Under the pieces are notes generated by a model. The model did no database searches, was not told the DNA's origin, and saw only the letters and a program-made list of their open reading frames with translations. Below, piece after piece: positions 24,552 to 35,284 of a stretch of DNA of 64,000 nucleotides; position 1 is the stretch's first letter, and every line of letters begins with the position of its first letter. The DNA is taken from contig JACVVK020000454.1 of NCBI GenBank assembly GCA_018292915.2, positions 428,501-492,500 of the forward strand, read 5' to 3'. The position numbers and the translations under genes were made by a program. The DNA is from Batillaria attramentaria. Lineage: Eukaryota > Mollusca > Gastropoda > Batillariidae.

Positions 24552-26306
24552 ATGTCGGAAAGACCTCCAGCATCAGATCCTGGACCAGGGAACACTCACC
24601 CTGTCACGGTCACCAGCTCCACGTCACTCCGCTCCCCAGTCACCACCTCACCAGCAGTTACCGCCCTTGTCACCACATCACCAGCAGCCACCAACCCAGT
24701 CACCACCTCACCAGCAACTACTACACCAGTCACCACCTCACCAGTAACTACTACACCAGTCATCACCTCACCAGCACCTACTACACCAGTCACCACCTCA
24801 CCAGCACCTACTACACCAGCCACCACCTCACCAGCACCTACTACACCAGCCACCACCTCACCAGCAACTACTACAACAGTCAAGACCTCACCAGCACCTA
24901 CTACACCAGTCACCACCTCACCAGCACCTACTACACCAGTCACCACCTCACCAGCAACTACTACACCAGTCACCACCTCACCAGCAACTACTACACCAGC
25001 CACCACCTCACCAGTAACTACTACATCAGTCACCACCTCACCAGTACCTACTACACCAGTCACCACCTCAAGCTCAGTGACTATGCAACAGACTTTGGAG
25101 AATGAGTGGAGACGCGTGGTGACGTCACTATACCGTGACCTTGACACCCGGACTTACTGTGTACCGCCCTGCATCATGAACCGTGTGCCGTATGATAGAG
25201 ACACTGTTGCCGGGCAACCGGTCCTGGTGTTGCGACCTTTACCGGGATTTGTGACGTCAGGCAGTCCTCCGTTTGTCTCACCTCCAGCTTACAGTATCAA
25301 TGCGACGAGACAACAGGCAGCTCCCACAACAACGATTTCACAACAACCAAAATTTAATTCACCGCAGCAAGCGTTACAGCAAAAACAGCCAGATTCTGCA
25401 AGTCAAACTTCTGCTGCAAACCGATTTCTGTCGGCCATTCAGAAACTGCTACCGAGAAGACGTCAGGAATCCGCCGTCAGATCAGACAAGGAATCAATTC
25501 CTACGACATCTCAGACGACATGCTCATCAACCAGTTCACCATCCACACAACAAACACTACAGGGACCACCACAACACACACCTCAAGGATCAGCCCAGCA
25601 GACACGCCATCACACACCTCAAGGATCAGCCCAGCAGACACGCCATCACACACCTCAAGGATCAGCCCAGCAGACAAGCCAACATACACCTCAAGGATCA
25701 GCCCAGCAGACAGGCCAACACACACCTCAAGGATCAGCCCAGCAGACAAGCCATCACACACCTCAAGCAACTCCGAGTCACTCGTCAACACACAGTCTGT
25801 GGACCCAAGAGCAGCATCCAGTGGCTCAGCCAATCAACGTGCAAGAAACCGACTCACGTGACGACTTCGCCCAACAGCACGTGCTGCACTGTCTCCAGAC
25901 GCTAGGAGAGCAGCGACAGGAAGCCATGTTTGTGATGTCGTCACTAGACTTCACTCACTACATGAACAAGCTGGATGCTACCCACGCTGCTCACTTCCCG
26001 CTACCCGGGGATCTTCCCTCCACACAGCGAGAGGGCGACTTTGACGTCATCGTCATACACCGCGAGTACGGCGTCCTGCTCGGGGAGATCAAGTCAGTGG
26101 GTATCCATGGCGACAATCCAACAGACAAAGCAGTGGCTGACAAGGTCACCAAGGCCGTGAAACAGTTGGACAGGTGTGAGCAGGTTGTGAATCACGTGAT
26201 GAGTGACGTGGCGCGGGGAGTGAGTGTCCGCAAAACGCTGATCTTGCCCTACATCAGCAGGACGCAGCTACAGCACGTGTTGGATGGAGACAGTCAGCTG
26301 GCACAG
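24552..26306 (+). CDS. NERD-like nuclease/SF1 helicase, copy A, exon 1
   Basis: First of five exons (24552-26306, 26805-27007, 28243-28734, 29969-30330, 30789-31201; 1074 residues in one frame). The start ATG has A at -3. Residues about 20-175 are some 15 imperfect ten-residue repeats of PVTTSPATTT type (Thr/Pro/Ser-rich, mucin-like, probably disordered). A conserved block follows (ENEWRRVVTSLYRDLDTRTY ...), then five 12-residue repeats TPQGSAQQTRHH (from 25561). Residues about 435-585 are a NERD/PD-(D/E)XK-like nuclease domain: REGDFDVIVIHREYGVLLGE then IKSVG, i.e. D ... E-x-K, and KAVKQLDRCEQ. No signal peptide, so probably intracellular. The exon ends CAG|GTGAGA; the frame continues 366 bases into the intron. 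By analogy with bacterial NERD-helicase fusions it may cut or process foreign nucleic acid; this is inference. Confidence 0.85.
24640..25080 (+). repeat. 30-bp coding minisatellite in exon 1, copy A
   Basis: About 15 units of CCAGTCACCACCTCACCAGC plus AACTACTACA, each encoding ten residues of the Thr/Pro/Ser repeat. Copy number differs from copy B (about 6 units at 36310-36475, about 12 at 35785-36150). Confidence 0.9.
25557..25772 (+). repeat. 36-bp coding repeat in exon 1, copy A only
   Basis: Five units encoding TPQGSAQQTxxH. It is absent from copy B, which instead has an unrelated repeated SxYSMWTRE motif. Confidence 0.85.
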
Positions 26307-26804
26307 GTGAGAAACTCACTTTGTCTGCACAATTTATCACCATACGTTAGTGTACACAGCGAAGGCCGCGAAATACCAAATGCTTGTTTGTTTGTTTTTT
26401 GTTTGTTTATGTTCTTTCTTTTCTTCTCATTTCGCAGACTTCAGGATTTGTACAGCGTTCAGAAACAGAAACACGGCTTCCTTTCAAAGTGCCGTGCTTT
26501 TCACACAAAATTTGAAAAGAAATGCAATTCTAAATTTCGAAACTTAATTTGCCGAGCTCTCCCTTCTCACCACGTGATTGTAATGTGTTCATGTCCAGTG
26601 TGTGAGAGAGTGCGTGTGATTCACATGAGCGTGCGTGTTGGGTTCAGTTCGCGGCGCTTTGAGCCGATTTAAGAAACCGGGTAAAGCTCCTATACAATAC
26701 TCAATGTATTATTATTATTATTATGTTTTGACCCCATCACCCGGTCAGCCATTCGCTTTTGACTGTAAACTGTCACGTGACGATGAATACGCTCCCTTTT
26801 TCAG
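26307..26804 (+). other. Intron 1 of helicase copy A
   Basis: 498 bp, GTGAGA ... TTTTTCAG. The sequence TTTCAAAGTGCCGTGC is the intact target of the MITE found in copy B. Confidence 0.8.
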
Positions 26805-27007
26805 CGGGTGTGTGGGTGTGTGGGTGCTCCAGACGTGAGAGCGGCCGTGGCACTGTGTGTGTGTAGTGACGTCATGTCTGACCGCACCACGCCCTGGCAC
26901 GTGGACACCGCTGTACTCGGGGAACTGGACAGTTGGTGGACACAGCGCATGGCGTGTAGAACGGACCCCACAATGTCACGTGATCTGTATCAAAAACTTG
27001 TCAGCAG
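26805..27007 (+). CDS. NERD-like nuclease/SF1 helicase, copy A, exon 2
   Basis: 203 bp between CCTTTTTCAG and CAG|GTGAGG; enters phase 0, leaves phase 2. Encodes a Cys-rich start (RVCGCVGAPDVRAAVALCVC) and an aromatic helix-forming stretch (GELDSWWTQRMACR). It links the nuclease domain to the helicase. Versus copy B: three amino-acid changes and one silent change. Confidence 0.85.
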
Positions 27008-27648
27008 GTGAGGAGGTCTATCATACAATATTCCGGGCGTTAGTTGTTTTGTGTTGAAGCAGGAAACTTGAAGTTAGTACAAAGTATAGTCTTGCTTCAC
27101 TACAGCAGGTGAGGAAGTCTATCATACAATATTCCAGGCGTTAGTTGGTTTGTGGTGAAGCAGGAAACTTGAAGTGAGTTGACTGTACAAAGTACAGACA
27201 TGCTTCACTACAGCAGGTGAGGAAGTCTATCATACAATATTCCAGGCGTTAGTTGGTTTGTGCTGAAGCAGGAAACATGAAGTGAGTTGACTGTACAAAG
27301 TATAGACATGCTTCACTACAGCAGGTGAGGAAGTCTATCATACAATATTCCAGGCGTTAGTTGGTTTGTGGTGAAGCAGGAAACTTGAAGTGAGTTGACT
27401 GTACAAAGTACAGACATGCTTCACTACAGCAGGTGAGGAAGTCTATCATACAATATTCCAGGCGTTAGTTGGTTTGTGCTGAAGCAGGAAACATGAAGTG
27501 AGTTGACTGTACAAAGTATAGACATGCTTCACTACAGCAGGTGAGGAAGTCTATCATACAATATTCCAGGCGTTAATTGGTTTGTGGTGAAGCAGGAAAC
27601 TTGAAGTGAGTTGACTGTACAAAGTATAGACATGCTTCACTACAGATT
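27008..27648 (+). repeat. 101/108-bp array that multiplies the exon 2 splice donor
   Basis: Six units, each beginning with the exon 2 donor text CAG|GTGAGG (GT at 27008, 27109, 27217, 27325, 27433 and 27541). Copy B has a single unit (42834 onward). Five extra copies of a strong donor context therefore lie in intron 2. Confidence 0.95.
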
Positions 27649-28242
27649 ACTGTCATTGTACAGTTACACACATTGTAGTGGACTTTGTCCACACGGACAC
27701 AAGCCTAGCAGTGTGCAACGCTTCGTACAATGATGATGATGATGATGATAATAATAATCTTCATTTTTTAGATGAATCATCATCATCATCATCGTTGTAT
27801 GAAGCGTTTTCTCGGTATAGCTTTTCTCGGTGTAAAAATATACTAAAAATATTTCATCTTTTCCCTCAGTTACTAAACAGACTGTGCACAATTTACATAA
27901 TGAAAACATTAAAAAAAAAACCCAACAGCAGCAGCAACAGTATTTTGTCCATACGGCGAGTGGCATATCAGTGTATGACGCTTCATACAACGACGATTAT
28001 TATGATTATTATTATTGTTGTTGTTGTTGTTGTTGTTGTGATGGTTACTGTACATCATAAGCTTTCATATGCATGTACAGTGTGGTTCTCGTTATGAAAA
28101 TTTACAATTAAAAAAAATCATTCTTATACACAAATGAAACAGTGATAATTCAACACAAACAACAACAACAACAACAACAACAACAAAACGACGACAACAA
28201 CAACAACAAAAACACTTGTTTACCTTTTTTGTATGCTGACAG
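27649..28242 (+). other. Rest of intron 2, copy A
   Basis: Trinucleotide runs (GAT/ATC/TTG/CAA) near 27731-27795, 28003-28039 and 28155-28210. Nothing else recognised. Confidence 0.6.
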
Positions 28243-28734
28243 GTTTGTGGGCCCGGCAACAACAGTCCGTGTTCACTGCGTCATCCCCCCGCGCGTGGAG
28301 GTGCGGACACTGGGGGAGGCCGTGTCAGAACTCGGCCGGCGACTTGCGCTTCTCGTCCTCACCCCCGGGCAACTCGACCTGCTCACCAGATCACCAGCAC
28401 ACGTCTGTCTGACCGGCCCCCCGGGCACCGGCAAGACTGTAGTGCTGGTCGTGAAGGGGCTGGTCGGGGCGCGTCAGGGACATCCTGTGGTTATCCTCTG
28501 TCTCCATCCTTTCAGCCTTGCGGCGTCACGCCTGATAGAGCAGCAGCTGGTGATGACCCTGCAGGCAGACCCCACAACACAACAAGCGGCCGCCGCCGTG
28601 CACTTCCTGCAGTATGACCTGGTGAACCAGCCTGGAGATGTGAAGGCGGCGCTTCAGAGAGTTCAGTCACTGGTGCCGACAACACGGGGACAACAGCTTC
28701 ACGTGCTGATAGACGAGGCCAGGTTTACAACCAG
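28243..28734 (+). CDS. NERD-like nuclease/SF1 helicase, copy A, exon 3 (helicase motifs Q, I, II)
   Basis: 492 bp between GCTGACAG and CCAG|GTAGGT. Q-motif-like LTPGQLDLL, then Walker A (motif I) CLTGPPGTGKT at residues 711-718, and a Walker B/motif II IDEAR at about 809-813. This order (T-x-x-Q-x-x-L, GPPGTGKT, IDEA) is that of SF1 helicases of the UvrD and Schlafen group-III type, which bind and hydrolyse ATP. Copy B has IDEAD. There are 18 amino-acid-changing base differences and one silent difference from copy B in 492 bp, clustered around CLHPFSLAA, KAALQ and EARFTT. Confidence 0.9.
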
Positions 28735-29968
28735 GTAGGTGACTACAGTACTGCACGTGTAGGTGTGACAGGTGACAAGATTGAGGTGAAATGTCACGCT
28801 ACACTTGTGTTTCCCATACCGTGACAGGGACGGTACGTGGACGTGACAAAACATGAATCATTATTGATCAAGTCTTTTTCACAAACAAGACGATGACCTA
28901 GTGTTTATTGATGGAGTGATAGTGGCGTCGTCATGACAACAGTCTGTTCCTGCAGCACGTGCTGCTTTCTCAACAAAACTTGGTGACAGTCTCCGGATAA
29001 ATGTTAGTGCTAATTTCACATACTCTTTTACACTTGTCCTGTAAAACTTGTGTGCGAGCGATCATGATGCATGTTGGCCGGTGTGGTGAGCTGGATTTCT
29101 ATGTTAATTGTCTCGTTTCATGTCCACCCCCCCCCCCCCCAACGGGGTTTTGAAATAAACACTTTCACTTGACTTTGACTTGACTTTGACTTGACTTGAT
29201 AATCTTGGCGAGCCGGGATAGCCAAATGGTAGAGCATGGCACTTGACATGCTCGGGTCGTGAGTTCCAATCCCGGCTGTGCGGCCTTTTTGTCGTTGGCC
29301 CGCCTGTGATATCAGCCATACGTGGTGGAAAAGGACGTTAAACTCCCAAACACCCCCATCCCTCCATCCTGTGATAATCTTGAATGGGTTGGTGTGTAAA
29401 GAACAACAACTGTGGTACGACCTTGGAGACGCACACAACCTGGTTCTCTCCCTTACTGTGTTTTCCCTATTATCTCCATCCTGATCCGAGCGGCAACTCA
29501 AGTATTACAATAGTGGTTACGTTATTCTGGTAATCAGCTCTTTATGTTTTCACATCTCTTTCAATGTCTTCCATGGAGGCACAATAATTATGTTGTTTTC
29601 TGTAGAGTCAAAACACCATATCGTGTACCCATACGTGATGCTATCTACATCAGTCGTGACAAGTGATCACTGACGTCATGATTTGTATTTTCCCTGTGAA
29701 ATCAAGCGAGTATCGATGATTGGCTCCTTTCAGTGATCGACTGACCAGACAACTGTATCCCCTCAACACTAGACATGGGACACAATCGGCGTTGTAAACA
29801 CAACATGATTTATCTCCCCTCTCGTAATGCTTTTTACTCGTACGTCTTATTTGGGAAGTGCTGTCAACTGCTGGTAATGGACATAACAATAATGTACAGT
29901 TCCACACAAACAGCAGACGACAGTGTTCCATACAAGTGTCATGGCTCCCTCCCCATTCTCTGTAACAG
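28735..29968 (+). other. Intron 3, copy A
   Basis: Aligns with copy B intron 3 (45210-46431) at about 2% divergence over the first 395 bp (7 substitutions by eye). Contains a retrosequence-like end with AATAAA and (ACTTG)n at 29150-29200, and a SINE shared by both copies. Confidence 0.8.
29208..29371 (+). mobile_element. SINE family 1 shared by units A and B
   Basis: Head GAGCCGGGATAGCCAAATGG, box B-like GTGAGTTCCAATCCCGGCTG, tail AAAAGGACGTTAAACTCCC. The target-site duplication TGATAATCTTG lies at 29197-29207 and 29372-29382. The same insertion is at 45675-45838, so it predates the duplication. Confidence 0.92.
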
Positions 29969-30330
29969 GAAAATCGGCCCGGCCACACAGAGACTGGTGA
30001 GAGAACTGCTGGCAGCCTGTGGACCGCGCCTCTCTCTCTGGGCCGCTACTGTGTACATCAACATCCCTACAGAACTACAGGCCGAGCCGCTCACGGTGCC
30101 CCTAAGATCATGTCCGGCTGTTGTTAGAGAAGTGGCGAGGGGAATCAGCATGTCTAGTGACGTCCACACCTACAGTGACAGCGGCACGCCTTCCCCCAGT
30201 GACGGGCCCCGGGTCATCCGCTTACGTCATGAAGGCGGGGACCACACCGGACGATGGCCCGTGGAGTGCTGGAGATGTGGAGCGATAGTGGCGCGAGTGT
30301 TAACGGAGGAACTCCGTGTGGGTGTGACGG
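29969..30330 (+). CDS. NERD-like nuclease/SF1 helicase, copy A, exon 4
   Basis: 362 bp between CTGTAACAG and GACGG|GTATGT. Contains PTELQAEPLTVPLRSCPAVV, which fits motif IV of UvrD-like helicases (L-x-x-N/L-R-S-x-x-x-(I/V)), and a late VECWRCGAIVARVL strand/helix. The classical motif III (G-D-x-x-Q) is not evident; LSLWAATV occupies that place. Differences from copy B are mostly amino-acid changing, with compensating codon gain and loss around AATVYIN and SMSSDVH. Confidence 0.85.
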
Positions 30331-30788
30331 GTATGTGTGTGTTGTGGCTGTCCTTTCATGTATCGTCATTATCATCATCAACAACGACAAAAACAACAGC
30401 GACAGCAATCTAACATTGAATTCTATGTGCGGAAAATCGGACGTGTTGGGTAGTGTTAGCGTCAACAACAAGAACTGTGCTTGGCATTAATATTTATATC
30501 CAAACATATATAAAACAGCTTCGCTCCCCTTATCAAGTTTAACCCTTCCATCCTTTTCTCGCCCAAAGAGTAGACAAGACAACCAACCAAGTAAACAAGC
30601 CCCCCCCCCCCCTCCTTTCCTCTGAATAAAATAAGAAATCTTCATTACTCGCCGTACATTTTCATCATACGTGGACCCACAACATCATTCCGTCTTCTGA
30701 CCGTGCACAGCGAGTAAGGTTGATACGAGTCATGCACGTGCATATCACGTGATCAGCACGTGTTTTATGTGTTGTTGTCTGACGGCAG
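30331..30788 (+). other. Intron 4, copy A (empty-site reference)
   Basis: 458 bp. It contains the uninterrupted equivalents of two copy B insertions: TCATTATCATCATCAACAAC (hAT-like element site) and GCATTAATATTTATATCC (LTR element site, ATATT at 30490-30494). A C-run lies at 30600-30613. Confidence 0.85.
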
Positions 30789-31201
30789 GTGCCAACATCA
30801 ACCCCACCAGTGTCGGCACAACCACCAGTCCCCCGCGTCTCCAGTACCGTGACGTCATCGTGCTGACACGTAATGCAGAGCTTCTTGAGGAGACGAGAGA
30901 CGTCAGAGGTCAGGTGACGTCACAAGCCTGTGGTGTGGTGCGCGGCCTTCGCTCTGCCGGCCTCCCGGTGGGAGTTATTGGATGGTGGAGAGACGGTGTG
31001 GCGAGGTGGGAGAGAGACGTGTGTGACTTGGCGGTGGCTGACAGTGACAGAGTGACGGTGGCATCATGGGGAAGTGTAAACGGCTTAGAACGTCGTATTG
31101 TGGTGTGGTTACCGGGCAGGATGCAGTCTGATGATAATGATGGAAACACTGACGATGTTGTGGAGGCGAGCGACAGAGTGGAGTTGATGGTCCCGCTGTA
31201 G
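30789..31201 (+). CDS. NERD-like nuclease/SF1 helicase, copy A, exon 5, truncated before motif VI
   Basis: 413 bp from GACGGCAG to TAG. Contains QYRDVIVLTRNAELLEETRD (motif IVa/V-proximal strand) and motif V, VTVASWGSVNGLERRIVVWL, typical of the UvrD/Schlafen C-terminal RecA domain. The frame then stops as ELMVPL*. Relative to copy B there is one extra G at about 31190, which changes the frame and removes the motif VI-like SRCSTQLVIV before the stop. Copy A is therefore either a 3'-truncated paralog or a young pseudogene; the rest of the frame is intact. Confidence 0.8.
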
Positions 31202-31675
31202 CACCCAGCTGGTGATAGTGGATGTCCCGCTGTAGCACCCAGCTGGTGATAGTGGATGTCCCGCTGTAGCACCCAGCTGGTGATAGTTGATGTCCCGCTG
31301 TAGCACCCAGCTGGTGATAGTTGATGTCCCGCTGTAGCACCCAGCTGGTGATAGTTGATGTCCCGCTGTAGCACCCAGCTGGTGATAGTTGATGTCCCGC
31401 TGTAGCACCCAGCTGGTGATAGTTGATGTCCCGCTGTAGCACCCAGCTGGTGATAGTTGATGTCCCGCTGTAGCACCCAGCTGGTGATAGTTGATGTCCC
31501 GCTGTAGCACCCAGCTGGTGATAGTTGATGTCCCGCTGTAGCACCCAGCTGGTGATAGTTGATGTCCCGCTGTAGCACCCAGCTGGTGATAGTTGATGTC
31601 CCGCTGTAGCACCCAGCTGGTGATAGTTGATGTCCCGCTGTAGCACCCAGCTGGTGATAGTTGATGTCCCGCGTG
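31190..31675 (+). repeat. 34-bp minisatellite starting at the stop codon, copy A
   Basis: About 14 units of TGTAGCACCCAGCTGGTGAT plus AGTTGATGTCCCGC. The unit is the last codons of the gene, including the motif VI segment and the TAG stop. Copy B has about 6 units (53335-53550). Confidence 0.97.
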
Positions 31676-31764
31676 ATGAAAATAAATAACACTGACCATA
31701 CCGGCCATGACACAGCACACACTGTGAACAATACAACAACAACGACATCAACAACAATATTATT

Positions 31765-32512
31765 AATAAGGGTCAGAAGGGTTTCTTAAAAGGCCGATAT
31801 ATTGGAGAGTGTATCAGAACATTGTATGATGTTATGATGTATACAGAAAAGGAGCATATTTCAGGATTGATTATTACAGTAGACTTTCAGAAAGCGTTCG
31901 ACAGTGTTTCATGGCGTTTTATTGAACAATGTTTGCATTTCTTTCAGTTTACCCCGACAATGGTCCGCTGGTTCAGCACATTATACAAAAATGCAAAATC
32001 TTGTGTATATCTCAATGGACAATATTCTAGCTGGTTTGCCCTACACAGAGGCTGTAGACAGGGGGACCCCGTCTCGGCATATTTATACCTTATAGCAGCC
32101 AAAATATGATCACTGATGCTAAGAAAGAACAATGATATCAAGGGTATTAAAGTACGTAATAACGAGGTCCTACTGAATCTGTTCGCAGATGATACAACTA
32201 TATTTAGATGGTAGAGAAAAATCATTTTGTGATACTAGACACACCCTCGATAGATTTGCTGAAATGTCAGATCTAGTAATTAACAATGAGAAAACGAATA
32301 TTATATGGATAGGAAGCAGGCGTAAATGCGGGGTCCGATTTTTAATGGATCGTAACTTTCAGTGGGATCCGGGTATTTTCAAAAGTCCAGGCATAGTATT
32401 TTCCGTCAATATGGACCAGATCAGTTATTAATTTTTAAACTTTGAAGGAAAACTGCAAGAAGTAAAAAAGGTTCTTGGAAGATGGAAGAAAAGACACCTT
32501 TTAGACAGAGAC
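31765..32512 (+). pseudogene. L1/Tx1-like LINE reverse transcriptase fragment
   Basis: Encodes GFLKGRYIGECIRTLYDVMM, the palm motif ITVDFQKAFDSVSW, HRGCRQGDPVSAYLYLI and, further on, LFADDTTIF, the catalytic A-D-D block. The ADD block is in the same frame after a TGA near 32107; it is followed by a stop and a +1 shift, then LGRWKKRHLLDRD. The motifs and spacing match L1/Tx1-group non-LTR retrotransposons. It has several stops and frame breaks, and no ends remain. It lies between the duplicated genes, in unit A only. Confidence 0.85.
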
Positions 32513-32590
32513 ACGTTTTCTCGTTGCCCCATCTTTGATATCACCCACACGTGTTGGAAAAGGACGTTAAACTCCCAAACACCCACCCAT
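32513..32590 (+). mobile_element. SINE family 1, 3' fragment fused to LINE remnant
   Basis: CTCGTTGCCCCATCTTTGAT ... GGAAAAGGACGTTAAACTCC with no tRNA-like head; it directly abuts the LINE reading frame. It could be a template-switch product or a later deletion. Confidence 0.75.
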
Positions 32591-33443
32591 CAGCGTTTCG
32601 GAAATATAGTGGGTTTTTAATTTGGTCATAGTTGATAAGTGTAGACGTAGGGTAGTGGTAGTGATTATAAGCGAACGGTAGGAGACAGAGTATGTTGTCG
32701 CCCCTCTTTTGTCTCTAACGTGTCGACAGAATAGTGGACTTGTAATAATTACCTACATCTTAGATGGTTGACAGAACATTATGGGCGGGTGTATAGAGTA
32801 GTGGGTAGATTTAGAGTTGGGTAGAGGGTTACAGGGTGGGAGGGGGGGGGGTCTAGAGGACGGAATACGCGGGAAATCTCCTCCGTTGTTGTAAGGCAAG
32901 TAGCTGGGATAGACACTGCAGGTGGCTTTGTTTTGGGATAAAACAACAAGGGTTGGGAGTGATATAAACCAAACAACAGCACAAAACTCGTAAACTGAAC
33001 GCGTCCATCGTGGGCACTTTTATTTCCGTGAGTTAGTTACGTCGGCTGTGTGATTATATAGTTGAGCTGTGTAGATAGTGAGTGAACCTATGTCAAAATG
33101 AATTACGTGAAGAACCAAGGGAGGAGGAGGTTTTGTGAATAATAAAGTTTTGTTCATTTTGATTTAATTGTGTCACAGATATAGAGAGAGTGCATTGTTT
33201 ATGGTCGCGTTGTGTTGTTTGACGTAACAATGACGTAGTGGTGACGAGGGGTCGTCCCCAGGATAACCAAGTAGGTAAACTATATACAACGGGAGACTGA
33301 TGAACGTACAGGAAGTCAGACAAAGTATCCTGGTGTAGGAGACGCCTCATCAAAACACGCCCCCTTCTCGTAGCAGTAACACTTTACACGGGTATACTGA
33401 CACGTACACCACACGTCACTACAGATAACTGATACAATACAAT
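32591..33443. other. Unit A downstream, nothing recognised
   Basis: No gene or element recognised. Confidence 0.35.
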
Positions 33444-33444
33444 G

Positions 33445-33495
<51 letters not shown>
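33444..33495. repeat. (GT)n microsatellite
   Basis: About 26 GT units near the A/B junction. Confidence 0.95.
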
Positions 33496-33498
<3 letters not shown>

Positions 33499-35284
33499 AG
33501 GAAGAAAAACAATATGGGATGTTGAAATGAGGTAACACTAATGAGGTTTTGTTTGTAACTGTAGTGAAGCGCCGTCTTGTATGCTACATGTAGTTTGTCT
33601 ATGAAAACGGCTTAATTAAAAGTAGGACTGCAGGACAGTAATGACAAGTTTACAATTCATGCAAATTCTATAGACATACTTCAGACTGAACTGTTCGTGG
33701 TTTGGCATCGACAACATCACACGACTTTGTATAAGACAGCTGTGGTATCTATGTGTAGGGGATTCATTGTCTCACACGACTTTGTATAAGACAGCTGTGG
33801 TATCTATGTGTAGGGGATTCATTGTCTCACACGGCAAATCGAGTGAACCATTTTGAGTTATCATACAGAAACTGACTACAACAACCGTGCTGTAGTTCTG
33901 CTTCACTGAACACGCGGATCGTTCTTTGCTCTTCGTTGTTACGGTCCGTGCACACCACTAAGGTAATATTATCCAGTTGTTTTTGTCGCTGTAGAGTTTT
34001 GGCAAGACGACACTAGCTGCGTGTTTAACTGTAACCCGAGAAAACCTTCACTGCTACAGATACACCACAATCTGTCAACCCACCTCTACACTTGTTTCTC
34101 ATGAGAGATAGGAGTGAAGGGGGGAGGGTGGGTGGACACAGTATGAATTACTCGTGCATGGGACACAGTTGACACTCTCGCTACGATCATTACAGCGCTT
34201 CAGCTTAAAGATCTAAGCTCCCAACAAAAAGCTTTCCGAAGTGTGAAAAAAAATCTTAGAGACTCGACCGTGCAAGCACAGTCAACTCTGTCACAGTTGC
34301 AGAGTTTTCAGCGTCCCTGAAACCCCAATAAAAGCCAAGGGTAGCCTGATTTCACAGCTCACTTTGCGTTTTGACACTGAGCAAGAAACATCGTGCAGCA
34401 CTCAACATTCGGTAGACACTGTAGCGATGTGTCTCGCTCACTGACCAAAAGCCAAATTACGTCACGGCAAACTCGTGCGCTGGTCTTATAGGGGTCCCCG
34501 AGGCGCTGAAAGCTCTGCAACTGTGACAGAGTTGCCTGGATTATGCACAGTCGAAGGAGTCGCAGTTTTAAAAAACGCAATGTTTGGGGCTTTTTGCTGA
34601 GATTGCAGACCTTTAAGTCAGGAGTGTGTATGTATATGTACATGTTGTCTCACGCATTACTTCACTGTGAGGAAGTTTCATTACAGCAGTTTCATCACTA
34701 CAGCTTCAGTCAGCTGGACATATTGTACATGTTATCTCACGCATCACTTCACTGTGAGGAAGTTTCTCGGACAGTGAGACTTGCTGACGAAAAAACTGAC
34801 ACGGATAAAACTGTTTGATAGACATGAGAGATGGAATGAACTCTTGAGAACAAGTTTCTGAATTGCTTTGGACATGGAACTCAATGAAATGAAGATGGAT
34901 TATTTGTGGAACTGTTGTAAAATGGATCAGGTTGGGCGTCATGGTGCATCTACAGCGTGCGGACGTGTTGCGGAAAGAAGATTTCTTCTCCAACAACGTT
35001 TTATCAACACTTTTATGTTCACTTTCCTGGTCAAGACGCCTGAACAGGGTTACTCATCTTGTTTAGTCTGTAAGAAGCTGTCAGTCTCCTGATGTCTACA
35101 CATTTCTTTGTCTTCATGTTCACCCAGGACTGTATCATGGCTACAACTAGAGTTTTCAGTCGTTACAACAATCACGACACAACATGACGCCAGAGAGAAA
35201 AACATGATGGTCCAGACAACGAGATCATAATTCATGTGTCTGACGCGGCACTTACAGCATTCACAACTCCAGAAGGAATCTGTC

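Larger units (their letters stand above)
22347..33622 (+). repeat. Segmental tandem duplication, unit A
   Basis: Starts GGACAGTAATGACAAGTTTA and includes helicase copy A. It matches unit B (from 33632) over upstream sequence, all five exons and introns at about 2-4% divergence outside indels. The stretch 33500-33615 (AAGCGCCGTCTTGTATGCTA) matches 55925-55985 downstream of copy B, so the duplicated block extends beyond the gene. Insertions unique to one unit give empty sites in the other. Confidence 0.85.

Noticed and set aside
24596..25147. Minus-strand Val/Gly-rich frame opposite helicase exon 1
   Set aside because: Shadow of the Thr/Pro/Ser coding repeat; the + strand frame continues into conserved domains.
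26307..26672. Extension of helicase exon 1 past 26306 to a stop at 26672
   Set aside because: Read-through of intron 1: a consensus donor lies at 26306, the next exon joins in phase, and copy B is not conserved beyond the same point.
30975..31757. Long minus-strand frames of repeated HQLGATAG/SPAGCYSG type
   Set aside because: Pure translation of the 34-bp minisatellite (34 is not a multiple of three, so all frames cycle).
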